From positions 186,001 through 250,000 of the forward strand of contig CAWCDJ010000001.1 in the NCBI GenBank assembly GCA_963794265.1: a stretch of DNA of 64,000 nucleotides, written 5' to 3'. Shown one piece after another: positions 35,155-43,953 of the stretch; the stretch's first letter is position 1, and each line of letters starts with the position of its first letter. A program made the position numbers and the translations under genes. This stretch comes from CAWCDJ01 sp963794265 (lineage in GTDB: Bacteria; Acidobacteriota; Terriglobia; Bryobacterales; Bryobacteraceae). The notes below the pieces were generated by a model that was not told where the DNA came from, ran no database searches, and saw nothing but the letters and a program-made list of their open reading frames with translations.

Positions 35155-37680
35155 TTACTGGAGCGGCAGGTCTTCCTGCCCGTTCCCGTTTCCGTTCCCG
35201 TTTTCCGTTTCGGGAATGACCGAAGCGGCAGCCACCTTGTCTCCCTCGTCCAGGTTCACCAGCCTCACGCCCGACGTGGAGCGGCCGGCCTGCCGGATGG
35301 TGGAAGAATCCATTCGGATGATCTTGCCGTTCTGGCTGACCAGAATCACTTCGGAATCTTCCTTCACCGAAAGCAGCGCCACCACCATGCCGGTTTTGTG
35401 GGTGGTCTTCATGTTGATCACACCCTTGCCGCCGCGATTGGTCAGGCGGTAGGTCTCGAGCGGTGTTCGTTTGCCGTAACCGTTTTCCGCGATCGACAGA
35501 ATCGTCCCATCCTTCTCGACCACCTCCATGCCCACCAGGTAATCGCCCTTGGACAGATCCATGGCGCGAACGCCGCGCGCCTGCCGCCCCATGGGACGCA
35601 CGTGCTGTTCCTCGAACTTGATGGCCTGCCCCTCGTGCGAGCCAAGGAAGATGTAGTTGGCGCCGTTGGTGATCTTGGCGGAGATCAACTCGTCCCCGTC
35701 GTCGAGCGACACCGCGATGATCCCGCGGGACATGGGGTTGTCGAACTCGCTCAACTCGGATTTTTTGATCACCCCGTGCCTGGTCACCATCACCACAAAC
35801 AGGTCCGGAACGAAATCTTTCACCGAGAGGAAGGCCTTCACCGTCTCGTCGTCCTGCAGGTTGATGAGGTTGTTGATGTGCTTTCCCTTGCCGACGGTCG
35901 TGGCGTCCGGAATCTCGTACACCTTGAGCCAGTAGACGCGTCCGCGCGTCGTGAAAATCAGCAGGTAGCTATGGGTGGAGGCCACGATCAGGTGCTCCAC
36001 GAAATCTTCGGCGCGGGTTCCCATGCCGATCCGGCCCTTGCCGCCGCGCGTCTGCCGGCGGTAGGTATCGACGGCCGTGCGCTTCAGATAGCCGCCGCGC
36101 GTCACCGTGACGGCCACGTCTTCCACCGCCACCAGGTCTTCCAGCCGGATCTCGCCGGTGTCTTCGACGATCTCGGTGCGCCGTTCGTCGCCGTACTCCT
36201 TCTGGACCTCTCTCAGTTCCTTGACGATCAGGTCGCGCAGTACCTTGTCGGAAGCCAGAATCTCCAGGTACTCGGCGATGCGCCGCTGGATGTCGGCCAG
36301 TTCGTCGAGGATCTTCTGCTGCTCCATCCCGGTGAGGCGCTGCAATTGCAGCTCGATGATGGCCTGCGCCTGTCTCTCGCTGAATTCGAAAACGGACACC
36401 AGGGAGTCGCGCGCTTCCTTGGGGGCGCGCGCCGCGCGGATCAGCCGGATCACTTCGTCCAGGTTGTCCAGCGCCTTCTGGAAGCCCAGCAAAATGTGCT
36501 CGCGCTCGCGCGCCTTGCGCAGTTCGTATTCGGTGCGCCGGCGGACTACTTCGACCCGGTGATCGACGAAATACTTGATCATCGGCACCAGCCCAAGCTC
36601 GCGCGGCTGGCCGTTGACGATCGACAGCATGATCACGCCGAAACCCATCTGCAACTGCGAATGCTTGTAGAGGTTATTCAGCACGACTTCGGGCTGCTCG
36701 CCGCGCTTCAGTTCGAGCACGATACGGGTGCCGTCGCGGTCGCTTTCGTCGCGGATGTCGCTGATGCCTTCGACCTTCTTCTCGTTCACCAGCGCCGACA
36801 TCTGCTCGATCAGGCGCGACTTGTTCACCTGGTAAGGAATTTCGGTGACGATGATGGCCTCGCGGTCTTTGCCGATCGCTTCGCGCTTGGTCTTGGCGCG
36901 GATCTTCAACTGGCCGCGGCCTTTCGTATAGGCATCGAAGATCCCCTGCCGGCCCAGGATCTGGCCGCCGGTCGGAAAATCCGGGCCCGTCACGAATTCC
37001 ATGATCTTCGCGAGCGGTGCATCCGGATGATGAATCATGTGAACGGTCGCGTCGATGATCTCGTTCAGGTTGTGCGGCGGAATGTTGGTCGCCATGCCCA
37101 CCGCGATGCCCGACGATCCGTTCACCAGCAGGTTCGGCACGCGCGTGGGGAGCACTTCCGGCTCCGATTCGCTCTCGTCGTAGTTCGGGCGGAAGTCGAC
37201 CGTTTCCTTGTCGATGTCCTGAAGCAGCGCGGTGGCGATCCGGGAGAGCCGCGCCTCGGTGTACCGCATAGCCGCCGGCGGATCGCCGTCGATCGAACCG
37301 AAGTTGCCCTGCCCTTGAACCAGCGGATAGCGCATCGAAAAATTCTGCGCCATGCGCACCAAGGCGTCGTAAATCGGAGAATCGCCGTGCGGGTGGAACT
37401 TACCCATCACCTGCCCGGTGATCTTGGCGCACTTCACCGTCGGGCGATTCGGCGCCAGCCCCATGTCGTGCATGCCGTAAAGAATGCGCCGGTGAACGGG
37501 TTTCAATCCGTCGCGGATATCGGGCAGCGCGCGGCCCACGATCACGCTCATGGCGTAATCGAGGTAAGACCGCCGCATCTCTTCTTCGACGTTGATGGGA
37601 ATGAGATTTTTGTTCCCGTCTCCGCCTCCCGGAGGCGGTGGTACAAGGGAACCTTGCGGTGGCAATTCCTGATCGGCCAA
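35155..37680 (-). CDS. gyrA: DNA gyrase subunit A
   Basis: GyrA cuts and rejoins DNA in the gyrase that introduces negative supercoils. The 841-residue protein has the winged-helix segment GKFHPHGDSPIYDALVRMAQ with the quinolone-sensitive Ser and Asp both present, the catalytic tyrosine in AMRYTEARLSRIA, and a coiled-coil gate. The C-terminal six-bladed wrap domain begins near 510 and carries the GyrA box as QTRGGKG instead of the usual QRRGGKG. The tail has a short Asn-Gly repeat. The best start is TTG 37680 (TTG GCC GAT CAG), six bases after a GAGGAG site, as no ATG fits the ribosome site. Confidence 0.95.
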   Translation of the reverse strand: MADQELPPQGSLVPPPPGGGDGNKNLIPINVEEEMRRSYLDYAMSVIVGRALPDIRDGLKPVHRRILYGMHDMGLAPNRPTVKCAKITGQVMGKFHPHGDSPIYDALVRMAQNFSMRYPLVQGQGNFGSIDGDPPAAMRYTEARLSRIATALLQDIDKETVDFRPNYDESESEPEVLPTRVPNLLVNGSSGIAVGMATNIPPHNLNEIIDATVHMIHHPDAPLAKIMEFVTGPDFPTGGQILGRQGIFDAYTKGRGQLKIRAKTKREAIGKDREAIIVTEIPYQVNKSRLIEQMSALVNEKKVEGISDIRDESDRDGTRIVLELKRGEQPEVVLNNLYKHSQLQMGFGVIMLSIVNGQPRELGLVPMIKYFVDHRVEVVRRRTEYELRKAREREHILLGFQKALDNLDEVIRLIRAARAPKEARDSLVSVFEFSERQAQAIIELQLQRLTGMEQQKILDELADIQRRIAEYLEILASDKVLRDLIVKELREVQKEYGDERRTEIVEDTGEIRLEDLVAVEDVAVTVTRGGYLKRTAVDTYRRQTRGGKGRIGMGTRAEDFVEHLIVASTHSYLLIFTTRGRVYWLKVYEIPDATTVGKGKHINNLINLQDDETVKAFLSVKDFVPDLFVVMVTRHGVIKKSELSEFDNPMSRGIIAVSLDDGDELISAKITNGANYIFLGSHEGQAIKFEEQHVRPMGRQARGVRAMDLSKGDYLVGMEVVEKDGTILSIAENGYGKRTPLETYRLTNRGGKGVINMKTTHKTGMVVALLSVKEDSEVILVSQNGKIIRMDSSTIRQAGRSTSGVRLVNLDEGDKVAAASVIPETENGNGNGNGQEDLPLQ

Positions 37681-37776
37681 AATGACTCCTCTTTTTGGGG
37701 TTAAGTCTCATTTTACCAAAAACTTAGTATTTCCGCACGCAATCCCCATTTTCGCCTGTTCTTCGTAGCGGGAGGG

Positions 37777-37785
37777 TGTTATACT
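37777..37785 (+). promoter_or_regulatory. Extended -10 close to the start of the DinB-like gene
   Basis: TGTTATACT (37777-37785) is a good extended -10 and ends nine bases before ATG 37795. The interval GGCAACCCT has no Shine-Dalgarno. Confidence 0.5.
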
Positions 37786-37794
37786 GGCAACCCT

Positions 37795-38325
37795 ATGAAG
37801 GCAACGCTTCTTCTCCTTTTCGCCACCCTTCTCGCACCGGCCGCCGACATGACGGTAGGCCGGATGTACGACAGTCAACTGAAATCCATCGAGTCGGAGG
37901 TCGTGCCACTGATCAAGGCGATGCCCGCCGACAAGTTCGGGTTCGCGCCGTCCGATGGCGAGTTTCACGGTGTGCGCACGTTCGCCCAGCAGGCCAAGCA
38001 CCTGGCCGCGGTCATGTACATTGTGTCCAGCGCAGCACTCCAGGAAAAGCCGCCGATCCAACTGGGCGGCGAAAACGGCCCGGATAGCGTCCAGAGCAAG
38101 GACCAGATCGTAGAGTTCGTGCAGGGCGCTTTCGACTATGCGCACAAAGCCATGCAGGGGCTCACCGCCCAAAATGGCATCCAAATGGTCAAATCGCCAT
38201 TCGGAGGGCCCGACATGGCGCGCGCCGGGGTCGCCAATATCGCCCTCTGGCACACCATGGACCACTACGGACAGATGGTGGTGTACCTCCGCATGAACCG
38301 GGTGGTTCCACCAGCCAGCCGTTAA
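37795..38325 (+). CDS. Exported DinB-like four-helix protein
   Basis: This 176-residue protein has a signal peptide (MKATLLLLFATLLAPAAD) followed by a DinB/YfiT-type four-helix bundle. The family metal histidines are present in FAQQAKHLAAVMY near 70 and in WHTMDHYGQMVVYLRMN near 158. DinB proteins are metal-dependent thiol-transfer or hydrolase enzymes in some cases and of unknown function in most. Exported versions are common in Acidobacteria. It ends in a 4-base overlap with the K+ channel gene on the other strand. Confidence 0.8.
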   Translation: MKATLLLLFATLLAPAADMTVGRMYDSQLKSIESEVVPLIKAMPADKFGFAPSDGEFHGVRTFAQQAKHLAAVMYIVSSAALQEKPPIQLGGENGPDSVQSKDQIVEFVQGAFDYAHKAMQGLTAQNGIQMVKSPFGGPDMARAGVANIALWHTMDHYGQMVVYLRMNRVVPPASR

Positions 38326-39233
38326 TCGATTTCGCCGACTTTTTGTACCTCGAGCACCAGGTCGCCGTCTTCGTCCACCGAGAAAGCCGGAGCGAAGCGC
38401 TTGCCCCACAACATCTCGTCATGACGGTAGGAATGCCGCACCAGGACCGTCTGGCTGAAAGTATCGTCATAGGCTTTGATCAGGATCAGAAACTCGGCCT
38501 GCAAGGTCGCGAGCTCTTCCGGCGTCTTTCCCAGCAAGGGACTGTCGGCATCGATGGGGTGAACGATGGTCCAGGTCAGTGGCAGGAACAGCAACTGCTC
38601 GCGTTCCATGCGCAGTTGTTTGTACGTGCGCTTGAGCTCCCCGCCCCCTCTTTCTACAACCATGAGCAGAGTGCGCACCTCGAGTTCCATCAGCGAATTC
38701 GAACGCAGGTTGACCACGCGGAACTGCAGGCTGGATCCTTCCTGGTAGGGACTCACCAGGATGTTCCGGCTGAAGCCGAGCCGCGCCGAGGGCCGTGAGA
38801 CGCGGCCGAAGAGCAGCCCGGTTGCGACGGCAAAGGCCAGCACCCCAACCAGCGCCTCGATCGAGGACAGTATCTCCGCACCCAACCCCTTTGGATAGAT
38901 GCTGCCGTAGCCGACCGTGGTCAGCGTGTGAGCGCTGAAGAAAAAGGCGTTCAGGAAGCGCCGCCCGGCCGTGAGCGCCTCGGCACCCTGCAACTGGTTC
39001 GTGCCGACCGCGTAATACAGCAGCGCAAAGACAGTGTTGGCCGCCACGTACCCCATAAAGAGGGTGCCTAAAAACGGCAGCCATCGCATGTTGATCAGGT
39101 ACAGGTAGGGGTGGAAGTCTCTCCAGGTGGTGCCCTGCCGCCGGACGTTGAAGCTGCCGTCCTTGTTGATAACGCGCCGCAACTGCCCGGTGTATCGCTC
39201 TGTCAGTCCCGGGTCGAAGCTGACTCTCCGCAT
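38322..39233 (-). CDS. Inward-rectifier type potassium channel (KirBac-like)
   Basis: This 303-residue protein has the KirBac layout. An amphipathic N-terminal segment ending DFHPYLYLINMRW is the slide helix. The first membrane helix spans about 52-75, and the pore helix and filter lie near 92-112 with TLTTVGYGSIYPKG, where TVGYG is the K+ selectivity signature. The second membrane helix (about 120-145) is followed by a large beta-rich cytoplasmic domain from LGFSRNILVSPYQEGSSLQFRVVNLRSN. It forms a tetramer in the inner membrane. The physiological role of bacterial Kir channels is poorly known. Confidence 0.9.
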   Translation of the reverse strand: MRRVSFDPGLTERYTGQLRRVINKDGSFNVRRQGTTWRDFHPYLYLINMRWLPFLGTLFMGYVAANTVFALLYYAVGTNQLQGAEALTAGRRFLNAFFFSAHTLTTVGYGSIYPKGLGAEILSSIEALVGVLAFAVATGLLFGRVSRPSARLGFSRNILVSPYQEGSSLQFRVVNLRSNSLMELEVRTLLMVVERGGGELKRTYKQLRMEREQLLFLPLTWTIVHPIDADSPLLGKTPEELATLQAEFLILIKAYDDTFSQTVLVRHSYRHDEMLWGKRFAPAFSVDEDGDLVLEVQKVGEID

Positions 39234-39272
39234 AGGTATCCGATCTCGGGAGAGGTCGAGGGGATGCGAAAA

Positions 39273-39674
39273 TCAGGCCGCCGGTACCAGCCAGCGCCGC
39301 AGAAGCTCCTCCGGACTTCCTTGGAGATCGAGGGGCTCGACCCGAGTCTCCCGGTTCTGGTCGATCTCGACCGCGACCACGCCGGATGCCGTCGGCCGCA
39401 GTTCCAGACGGCGCTCCCTGGCTTCCAGCCGCAAAGTGGAGCCGAGCCATGCCACGTGCACCTTGGTCCTCATGGAGAACCCGATGCGGGCGGCCTGTTT
39501 CAGCAGTTCCTCTGTGTAGGGACCCTTCTTCAACTGTTCGGCATAGGGCGCCGCGGCTTGGGCGCCGGCCCGGTTGCGCTCCCGCTCCTGCTGCTGGCGC
39601 TCCGCACCTTCCCGCGCCTCCTCCTGCGATTCCAGGCTCTTCAAGTTGCTTTCGAGATTGTCTAGAAAACTCAT
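39273..39674 (-). CDS. Small protein of unknown function with N-terminal coiled coil
   Basis: This 133-residue protein starts with a heptad-rich, charged helix (MSFLDNLESNLKSLESQEEA to about residue 35) and continues into a mixed alpha/beta domain. Its last part, LVPAA, is preceded by LDLQGSPEELLRRWL. There is no signal peptide, membrane helix or known motif. It lies 39 bases upstream of the K+ channel gene in the same direction and may share its transcript. I do not recognise the family. Confidence 0.65.
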   Translation of the reverse strand: MSFLDNLESNLKSLESQEEAREGAERQQQERERNRAGAQAAAPYAEQLKKGPYTEELLKQAARIGFSMRTKVHVAWLGSTLRLEARERRLELRPTASGVVAVEIDQNRETRVEPLDLQGSPEELLRRWLVPAA

Positions 39675-39779
39675 CCTTCCCTATAGTCTGACGGAAATCT
39701 CGCGCCGGCGTGCGGCCGAATAGCGAGAGAACGAACATAGCCCCCGCCGGCGGCTTCGACGCACGGTACGATGAAGCAG

Positions 39780-40178
39780 ATGGCCGATCTCACGATTGCC
39801 CGCCTGACCGCTCTGCGGAACGGTCTTCTGCGGCTGCACAAATACCTTCTCGATTCCGAAAAGGCGGCTTACGAGAAAGATGTGGCGCGCATCACCACTA
39901 CCGGCCAATATCTGAACCTTGTGCTGAATGATCCGTGGTTCGCCTGGCTGCGGGACCTCTCTCAATTCGTGGTCCTGATCGACGAGACTCTGGATTTCGA
40001 CGTGCCTCCCACCCCCGAGGATGCCCAGAGACTGACGGTCCGTGCACGCGAACTGGTCTCGCCCTCGGAAACCGCCGATGGGTTCGGCAAGAGGTACTAC
40101 GAAGCCATGCAGCGCGACCCGGGGGTGGTGCTGGCGCACCGCGACATGATGCGAGTCTTCTCGGATTTGCTGGGGTAG
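39780..40178 (+). CDS. Small helical protein of unknown function
   Basis: This protein of about 132 residues is mainly helical. It starts MADLTIARLTALRNGLLRLHKYLLDSEKAAYEKD and contains the aromatic block NDPWFAWLRDLSQFVVLIDETLDF. No catalytic motif or membrane segment is visible. ATG 39771 would add three residues, but a -10-like TACGAT (39767-39772) overlaps it and lies seven bases before ATG 39780, which favours the later start and a leaderless message. It converges with the BadF-type kinase gene, three bases from its end. Confidence 0.62.
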   Translation: MADLTIARLTALRNGLLRLHKYLLDSEKAAYEKDVARITTTGQYLNLVLNDPWFAWLRDLSQFVVLIDETLDFDVPPTPEDAQRLTVRARELVSPSETADGFGKRYYEAMQRDPGVVLAHRDMMRVFSDLLG

Positions 40179-40180
40179 AT

Positions 40181-41092
40181 CTACCTGCCCAGCCGGCAGG
40201 CTTCGAACAAGGCGCCTTCCGCCGGTCCGTGCTGCGGCGGGCCGCACTGCACCCCGTCTTCCATTTCCACCAGGAGCCGGAACCGTTCGAGAACGTGCCG
40301 GCTCTCGAAGACGCCGCCGATGTGGGCGAGGTAGACGGAGTCGCCGGCCCGCCAGAGCGGTGCCCACACCGACAAGGCGAGGTGTGCCAGCTCCTGGGCG
40401 GCGCGGTTCAGGATTTCGATCGCCACGGCGTCGGAGTCCTCCGCGGCCCGGTCGACCAGGGGCGCCAGCGTGGCGACCCGCGCGCGGGGCCACTCGGGCC
40501 CGTAGAACTTGTGCAGCATGACGTTGGCGTCGGCCGAGCCGGTGGCTTCGAGCAGCATGCCATGGAGGCGGGTCGGCGGCCCCCAGCCTTCGTGGACCTT
40601 TAGGGCCGCACGAGTGGCCTGGCGGACAATATCGAAGGCGCCGCCTTCGTCGCCGTAGACATAGCCCCAGCCTCCGGCGCGGGCCGTCCGGCCGGCGGCA
40701 TTGCGGCCGAAGGCAATCGACCCGGTGCCTGCAATCGTAATGATGCCCTGCCCCTCGGGCGTGGCTCCCGCGAGCGCGATCACGGCGTCCGTGGTCACCA
40801 TCAGCTTTTCCGTGCGGATGATGGCGGCCAGGATCTCCTGCTTATCCTCCGGGCCGCCGCTCATGCCGAAACACGCGGCCTCGAAGCGAACAGCCGAGCG
40901 GTCGAGCCCGGCCTGCTCGCATGCCGCGGCCACGCTGCCGGAAACGGCGCGCTCCAGCCTGGCCCGGCCTTCCGCGGCGGCCGCATGGTTGCAGGGCCCG
41001 GCTTCCCCCGTGCCGAGGACCCGGCGGGTTTCGTCGCCGATCACGGCGGTGGTGCCGGATTGCCCGCCATCGACTCCCAGGAACAGTTTCAT
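40181..41092 (-). CDS. BadF/BadG-type sugar kinase (N-acetylglucosamine kinase-like)
   Basis: This 303-residue ASKHA-fold kinase starts MKLFLGVDGGQSGTTAVI, the phosphate-1 motif. Phosphate-2 appears as ITIAGTGSIAFGRN near 120, and GGWGYVYGDEGGAFDIVRQ is the typical BadF/GspK segment with the catalytic Asp region. It most resembles N-acetylglucosamine kinases that recycle cell-wall amino sugars. The start is set at ATG 41092; an in-frame start 54 bases upstream lacks a plausible N-terminus. The substrate is inferred from family only. Confidence 0.85.
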   Translation of the reverse strand: MKLFLGVDGGQSGTTAVIGDETRRVLGTGEAGPCNHAAAAEGRARLERAVSGSVAAACEQAGLDRSAVRFEAACFGMSGGPEDKQEILAAIIRTEKLMVTTDAVIALAGATPEGQGIITIAGTGSIAFGRNAAGRTARAGGWGYVYGDEGGAFDIVRQATRAALKVHEGWGPPTRLHGMLLEATGSADANVMLHKFYGPEWPRARVATLAPLVDRAAEDSDAVAIEILNRAAQELAHLALSVWAPLWRAGDSVYLAHIGGVFESRHVLERFRLLVEMEDGVQCGPPQHGPAEGALFEACRLGR

Positions 41093-41215
41093 GGCAGTTG
41101 GTAGAGTCTCGCTCCTTTGTAACGGCTGCAAAGCCGATTTTAGCAAGGGCCGGAAAACGGCAAGAGCGGCCGGGGCGCGAACCCCGGCCGCCCGGATCGG
41201 CGGGATGCCTGTGGA

Positions 41216-41761
41216 TCAGCTCTTCTTAGAGGGACGTTCGACCTGCAGGTTATTGACGATGGGACCGAAACTCAATCCGACCGAAGCGGCCCGCAGTCCG
41301 GCGAGTTGCTTCTGGGATTCGGTGGCGACCACTCCGGCCAGGGTCACGTGCCCGTTGTCGACCAGAATGTGGATCGGCGGCTGCGCCTGCATCCCGTAAA
41401 TCGTGAAGCTCGGGTCGGCGTAGATGGCGCGCGCCACCTGCACGCGCAGGCGGTTGTCGAAGTCCGACAGCGGCGCGACTTTGATCTGGTTGGTCACGCT
41501 GGTCACGCCCGGTACGCGCTTGACGATGTTGGCGATGTCCGACCTCTTATACGGCTGGTTGACCTCGCCGGACAGCACGACCTGCCCGTTGGCGACCTGG
41601 AAATTCACGTCGTCCCAGATGCCGTACTGCGGATACATCCGAATTTCGTGGGTGACCTGCTTCGCAATCGCTTCGTCACCCTGCGGGGCGCTCGTCTGAT
41701 GGGGTGCGGCCATCAGCAGACCTCCCGCGATCGTTAAACTTGCCAGCAGCCTCGTTTTCAT
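41216..41761 (-). CDS. Exported protein with two BON domains
   Basis: This 181-residue protein has a signal peptide (MKTRLLASLTIAGGLLMAAPHQ) and two BON domains. The first is at about 30-98 (QVTHEIRMYPQYGIWDDVNFQVANGQVVLSGEV) and the second at about 103-175 (VQVARAIYADPSF then ILVDNGHVTLAGVV). BON proteins such as OsmY bind membranes and protect the periplasm in stress. An AGGAGG ribosome site precedes ATG 41761. It ends with a basic KKS tail and stands alone between the kinase and nth genes. Confidence 0.85.
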   Translation of the reverse strand: MKTRLLASLTIAGGLLMAAPHQTSAPQGDEAIAKQVTHEIRMYPQYGIWDDVNFQVANGQVVLSGEVNQPYKRSDIANIVKRVPGVTSVTNQIKVAPLSDFDNRLRVQVARAIYADPSFTIYGMQAQPPIHILVDNGHVTLAGVVATESQKQLAGLRAASVGLSFGPIVNNLQVERPSKKS

Positions 41762-41853
41762 GGCTCTCTGTCCTCCTGCCTATACAAACGTGGCGCGCGG
41801 CAAAGCGGTTTACGCCGTCGTGTAAATAGTTTGTAAATCCGATGCGGCGCCAC

Positions 41854-42513
41854 TTACGCCGTTTTGTCTTTGGCGTAGCAGATCGGGTTGAGGGCGCACT
41901 CCGCGCACTTAGGGCTGCGCGCGACGCACAGGGCGCGGCCGTGCAGGATCACCTGGTGCGAGAAGAGAATCCAGCGGTCGCGCGGGATGATCTTCATGAG
42001 GTCCTGTTCGATCTTGACGGGGTCGGTGTTTTTGGTGAGGTCGAGCCGCTGCGCGATGCGCTGCACGTGGGTATCGACCACCACGCCCGAAGCGATGCCG
42101 TAAGCGGTACCGAGCACCACGTTGGCGGTTTTGCGGGCGGCCCCGGGAATGGTCAGCAGCTCTTCGATGGTCCTGGGCACCTGACCGCCGAATTCCGAAA
42201 CCACGCGGTTGGCGGCGCCCACGATGGACTTCGCCTTGTTGTTGAAGAACCCCGTGCTGCGGATGTCGTTGGCCAGCACCTCCGGGCGGACCGCGGCGAA
42301 ATCCTGGGGCGTGGGGTACTTGGCGAAGAGGCCGGGCGTCACCTCGTTCACGCGCTTGTCGGTGCACTGCGCGGAGAGAATGGTGGCGACCAGAAGCTCC
42401 CACGCGTTGCGGTGGTGGAGCGCGCAGGTGGCGCCGGGGTACATCTGGTCGAGGCCGCGGAGAATCCCGGCGACTCGTTCTTTACGTTCGGCTGCGGTCT
42501 TCGGCCGTTTCAC
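41854..42513 (-). CDS. nth: Endonuclease III
   Basis: Nth removes oxidised pyrimidines and nicks the DNA in base-excision repair. The 219-residue protein has the helix-hairpin-helix LTIPGAARKTANVV with the catalytic Lys, the catalytic Asp in VVVDTHVQRIAQRL, QCTDKRVNEVTP, and the four iron-sulfur cysteines in CVARSPKCAECALNPIC near the C-terminus. I place the start at GTG 42513 (VKRPKTAAERKERV); the longer open frame upstream overlaps the divergent gene at 42532. Only 18 bases separate the two divergent starts. Confidence 0.93.
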   Translation of the reverse strand: MKRPKTAAERKERVAGILRGLDQMYPGATCALHHRNAWELLVATILSAQCTDKRVNEVTPGLFAKYPTPQDFAAVRPEVLANDIRSTGFFNNKAKSIVGAANRVVSEFGGQVPRTIEELLTIPGAARKTANVVLGTAYGIASGVVVDTHVQRIAQRLDLTKNTDPVKIEQDLMKIIPRDRWILFSHQVILHGRALCVARSPKCAECALNPICYAKDKTA

Positions 42514-42531
42514 GTAAGCTCGTATTTGGTC

Positions 42532-43953
42532 ATGCGGACGCGCCTTTTTCTGCTCGCCGCGGCGCTGATTGCTTTCGGCGCTTCGGTTGGTTCGGGCTTT
42601 CATTTTGATGATTATGCCATTTTCTCGGATCCCACCCTGACATCGCCTTCGGGATGGATGGGAGTGTGGGGCCTCCGGCAGACGCGGCCGCTGACTTACT
42701 TCACGTTCTGGTTGAATTACCAGTTGGGCGGAGGCGACCCGCTGGGCTACCACCTGCTGAACCTGGCGCTGCACCTGGGCGTGGTCCTGCTGTTGTTTGA
42801 ATGCCTGCGGCGCCTGATGCCGGAGATGCCCGCGGCGCTGCCTGCGGCGATCTTCGCGGTGCACCCGATTCAGGCGGAGGCGGTGGATTACGTGTGGGGG
42901 CGGGCGATCGTTCTGGCGACGCTGTTGTGCCTGGCGGCCTTGTACGAGTGGATCGAGGGCCGCGAGTGGGCAGCGGTGGCGTGGTTTGCCGCGGCCCTGC
43001 TGGCGAAAGAGGAGGTGGCGGCGTTTCCCCTGGCGCTGGCGGTGCTTCCCAAGGCTAAGGGTAGGCCGTTTGGGGCGGCGTGGTGGTCAATGCTGGGCCT
43101 CGCGGCAGCGGCGGGATTGCGGGTGATCTGGGCCATTTCGGTGATGCCGGGGGTCGATGCGGGCGTCTCGCCCTGGAATTATCTGCTCGCCCAGGGAACG
43201 GTCGTTTTGCGGTATCTGCGGCTGCTGGTGGTGCCTTACGGGTTTACGGTGGATCCGGATGTGCGCCTGCCGGCGGTGTGGGTGGGGGTGGCCGCATGGG
43301 CGCTGGTGGCGGCGATGGTGTGGGCGGGGTGGAAATACTCGCGCTGGGCACTGGCGGGCTTCCTGCTGCTGATTCCGAGCTCGACCGTCTTCGCCGCCGC
43401 GGATCTGGCGGCGGACCGCCGGATGTATCTGCCGATGGTTTTTTTCGCCGTGGTCGCGGCGCAGGCCTTCCGGTTCGCGCCGGGCCGGCCGGGAGGCCTA
43501 CCCTACCTGGCTCTCGCAACCATCGTGATTTTTACCGGGCTGGGGTTTGCCCGGACTCAGGTTTGGATGACGGAGCGGCGGCTGTGGACGGAGGCGGTGG
43601 AGCGGGCTCCGCGGAAGGTCCGGCCCAGGATTCAACTGGCGCGGGCGCTGCCGGCGGCGCAGGCCCTGGAGTTGCTGGCGAAGGCCGAGGAACTCGATCC
43701 GCGCAATCCGGAGGTCCCGGCGGAGATCGGCAAGACCCTGCTGGCGGAAGGGCAGCCGGATGCGGCGCTGGGTGAACTGGGGCGCGCGCTGGCGCTCGAC
43801 CCGCACAACGCGCTCTGTATCAACAATCGCGGCGTGGCGCTGGCGGCGTTAGGGCAAACCGCCGCGGCTCGCGAGGATTTCGAGCGGGCCCTCGCCATCG
43901 ACCCTAACCTCGGGGAGGCGCGCCAGAATCTGCTCAAGCTCCAGGGGAAGTGA
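42532..43953 (+). CDS. Multispan membrane protein with C-terminal TPRs (TMTC-like)
   Basis: This 473-residue protein resembles protein O-mannosyltransferase-like TMTC proteins. It has many membrane helices (about 8-10, residues 5-350). It shows the early FHFDDYAIFSDP and RPLTYFTFWLNYQLGG segments, VHPIQAEAVDYVWGRA, LLAKEEVAAFPLAL, and LAADRRMYLPMVFF. A short stretch of TPRs follows, from about 375 (RIQLARALPAAQALELLAKAEEL) to 465. Such proteins may glycosylate exported proteins from a lipid-linked sugar. A copy of the dispersed 27-bp element lies inside the gene (43482-43508), coding for GRPGGLPYL. Confidence 0.78.
   Translation: MRTRLFLLAAALIAFGASVGSGFHFDDYAIFSDPTLTSPSGWMGVWGLRQTRPLTYFTFWLNYQLGGGDPLGYHLLNLALHLGVVLLLFECLRRLMPEMPAALPAAIFAVHPIQAEAVDYVWGRAIVLATLLCLAALYEWIEGREWAAVAWFAAALLAKEEVAAFPLALAVLPKAKGRPFGAAWWSMLGLAAAAGLRVIWAISVMPGVDAGVSPWNYLLAQGTVVLRYLRLLVVPYGFTVDPDVRLPAVWVGVAAWALVAAMVWAGWKYSRWALAGFLLLIPSSTVFAAADLAADRRMYLPMVFFAVVAAQAFRFAPGRPGGLPYLALATIVIFTGLGFARTQVWMTERRLWTEAVERAPRKVRPRIQLARALPAAQALELLAKAEELDPRNPEVPAEIGKTLLAEGQPDAALGELGRALALDPHNALCINNRGVALAALGQTAAAREDFERALAIDPNLGEARQNLLKLQGK
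43482..43508. repeat. Dispersed 25-27 bp element, copy 1 (inside a coding sequence)
   Basis: GGGCCGGCC then GGGAGGCCTACCCTACCT on the plus strand. It shares AGGCCTACCCTAC with copies at 51742 and 63795, and the flanking GGGC and GGCC with both. Here it is read through in frame within the TMTC-like gene. Confidence 0.55.

Noticed and set aside
35178..35212. Short CCCGTT/CCGTTT repeat as a microsatellite or origin element
   Set aside because: It encodes the Asn-Gly tail of GyrA and is explained as a low-complexity coding end.
34462..37704. A 1080-codon plus-strand open frame opposite gyrA and larE
   Set aside because: It is the mirror of two certain genes. High GC makes long antisense frames common; its translation is rich in His, Arg and Gln and has no domain.
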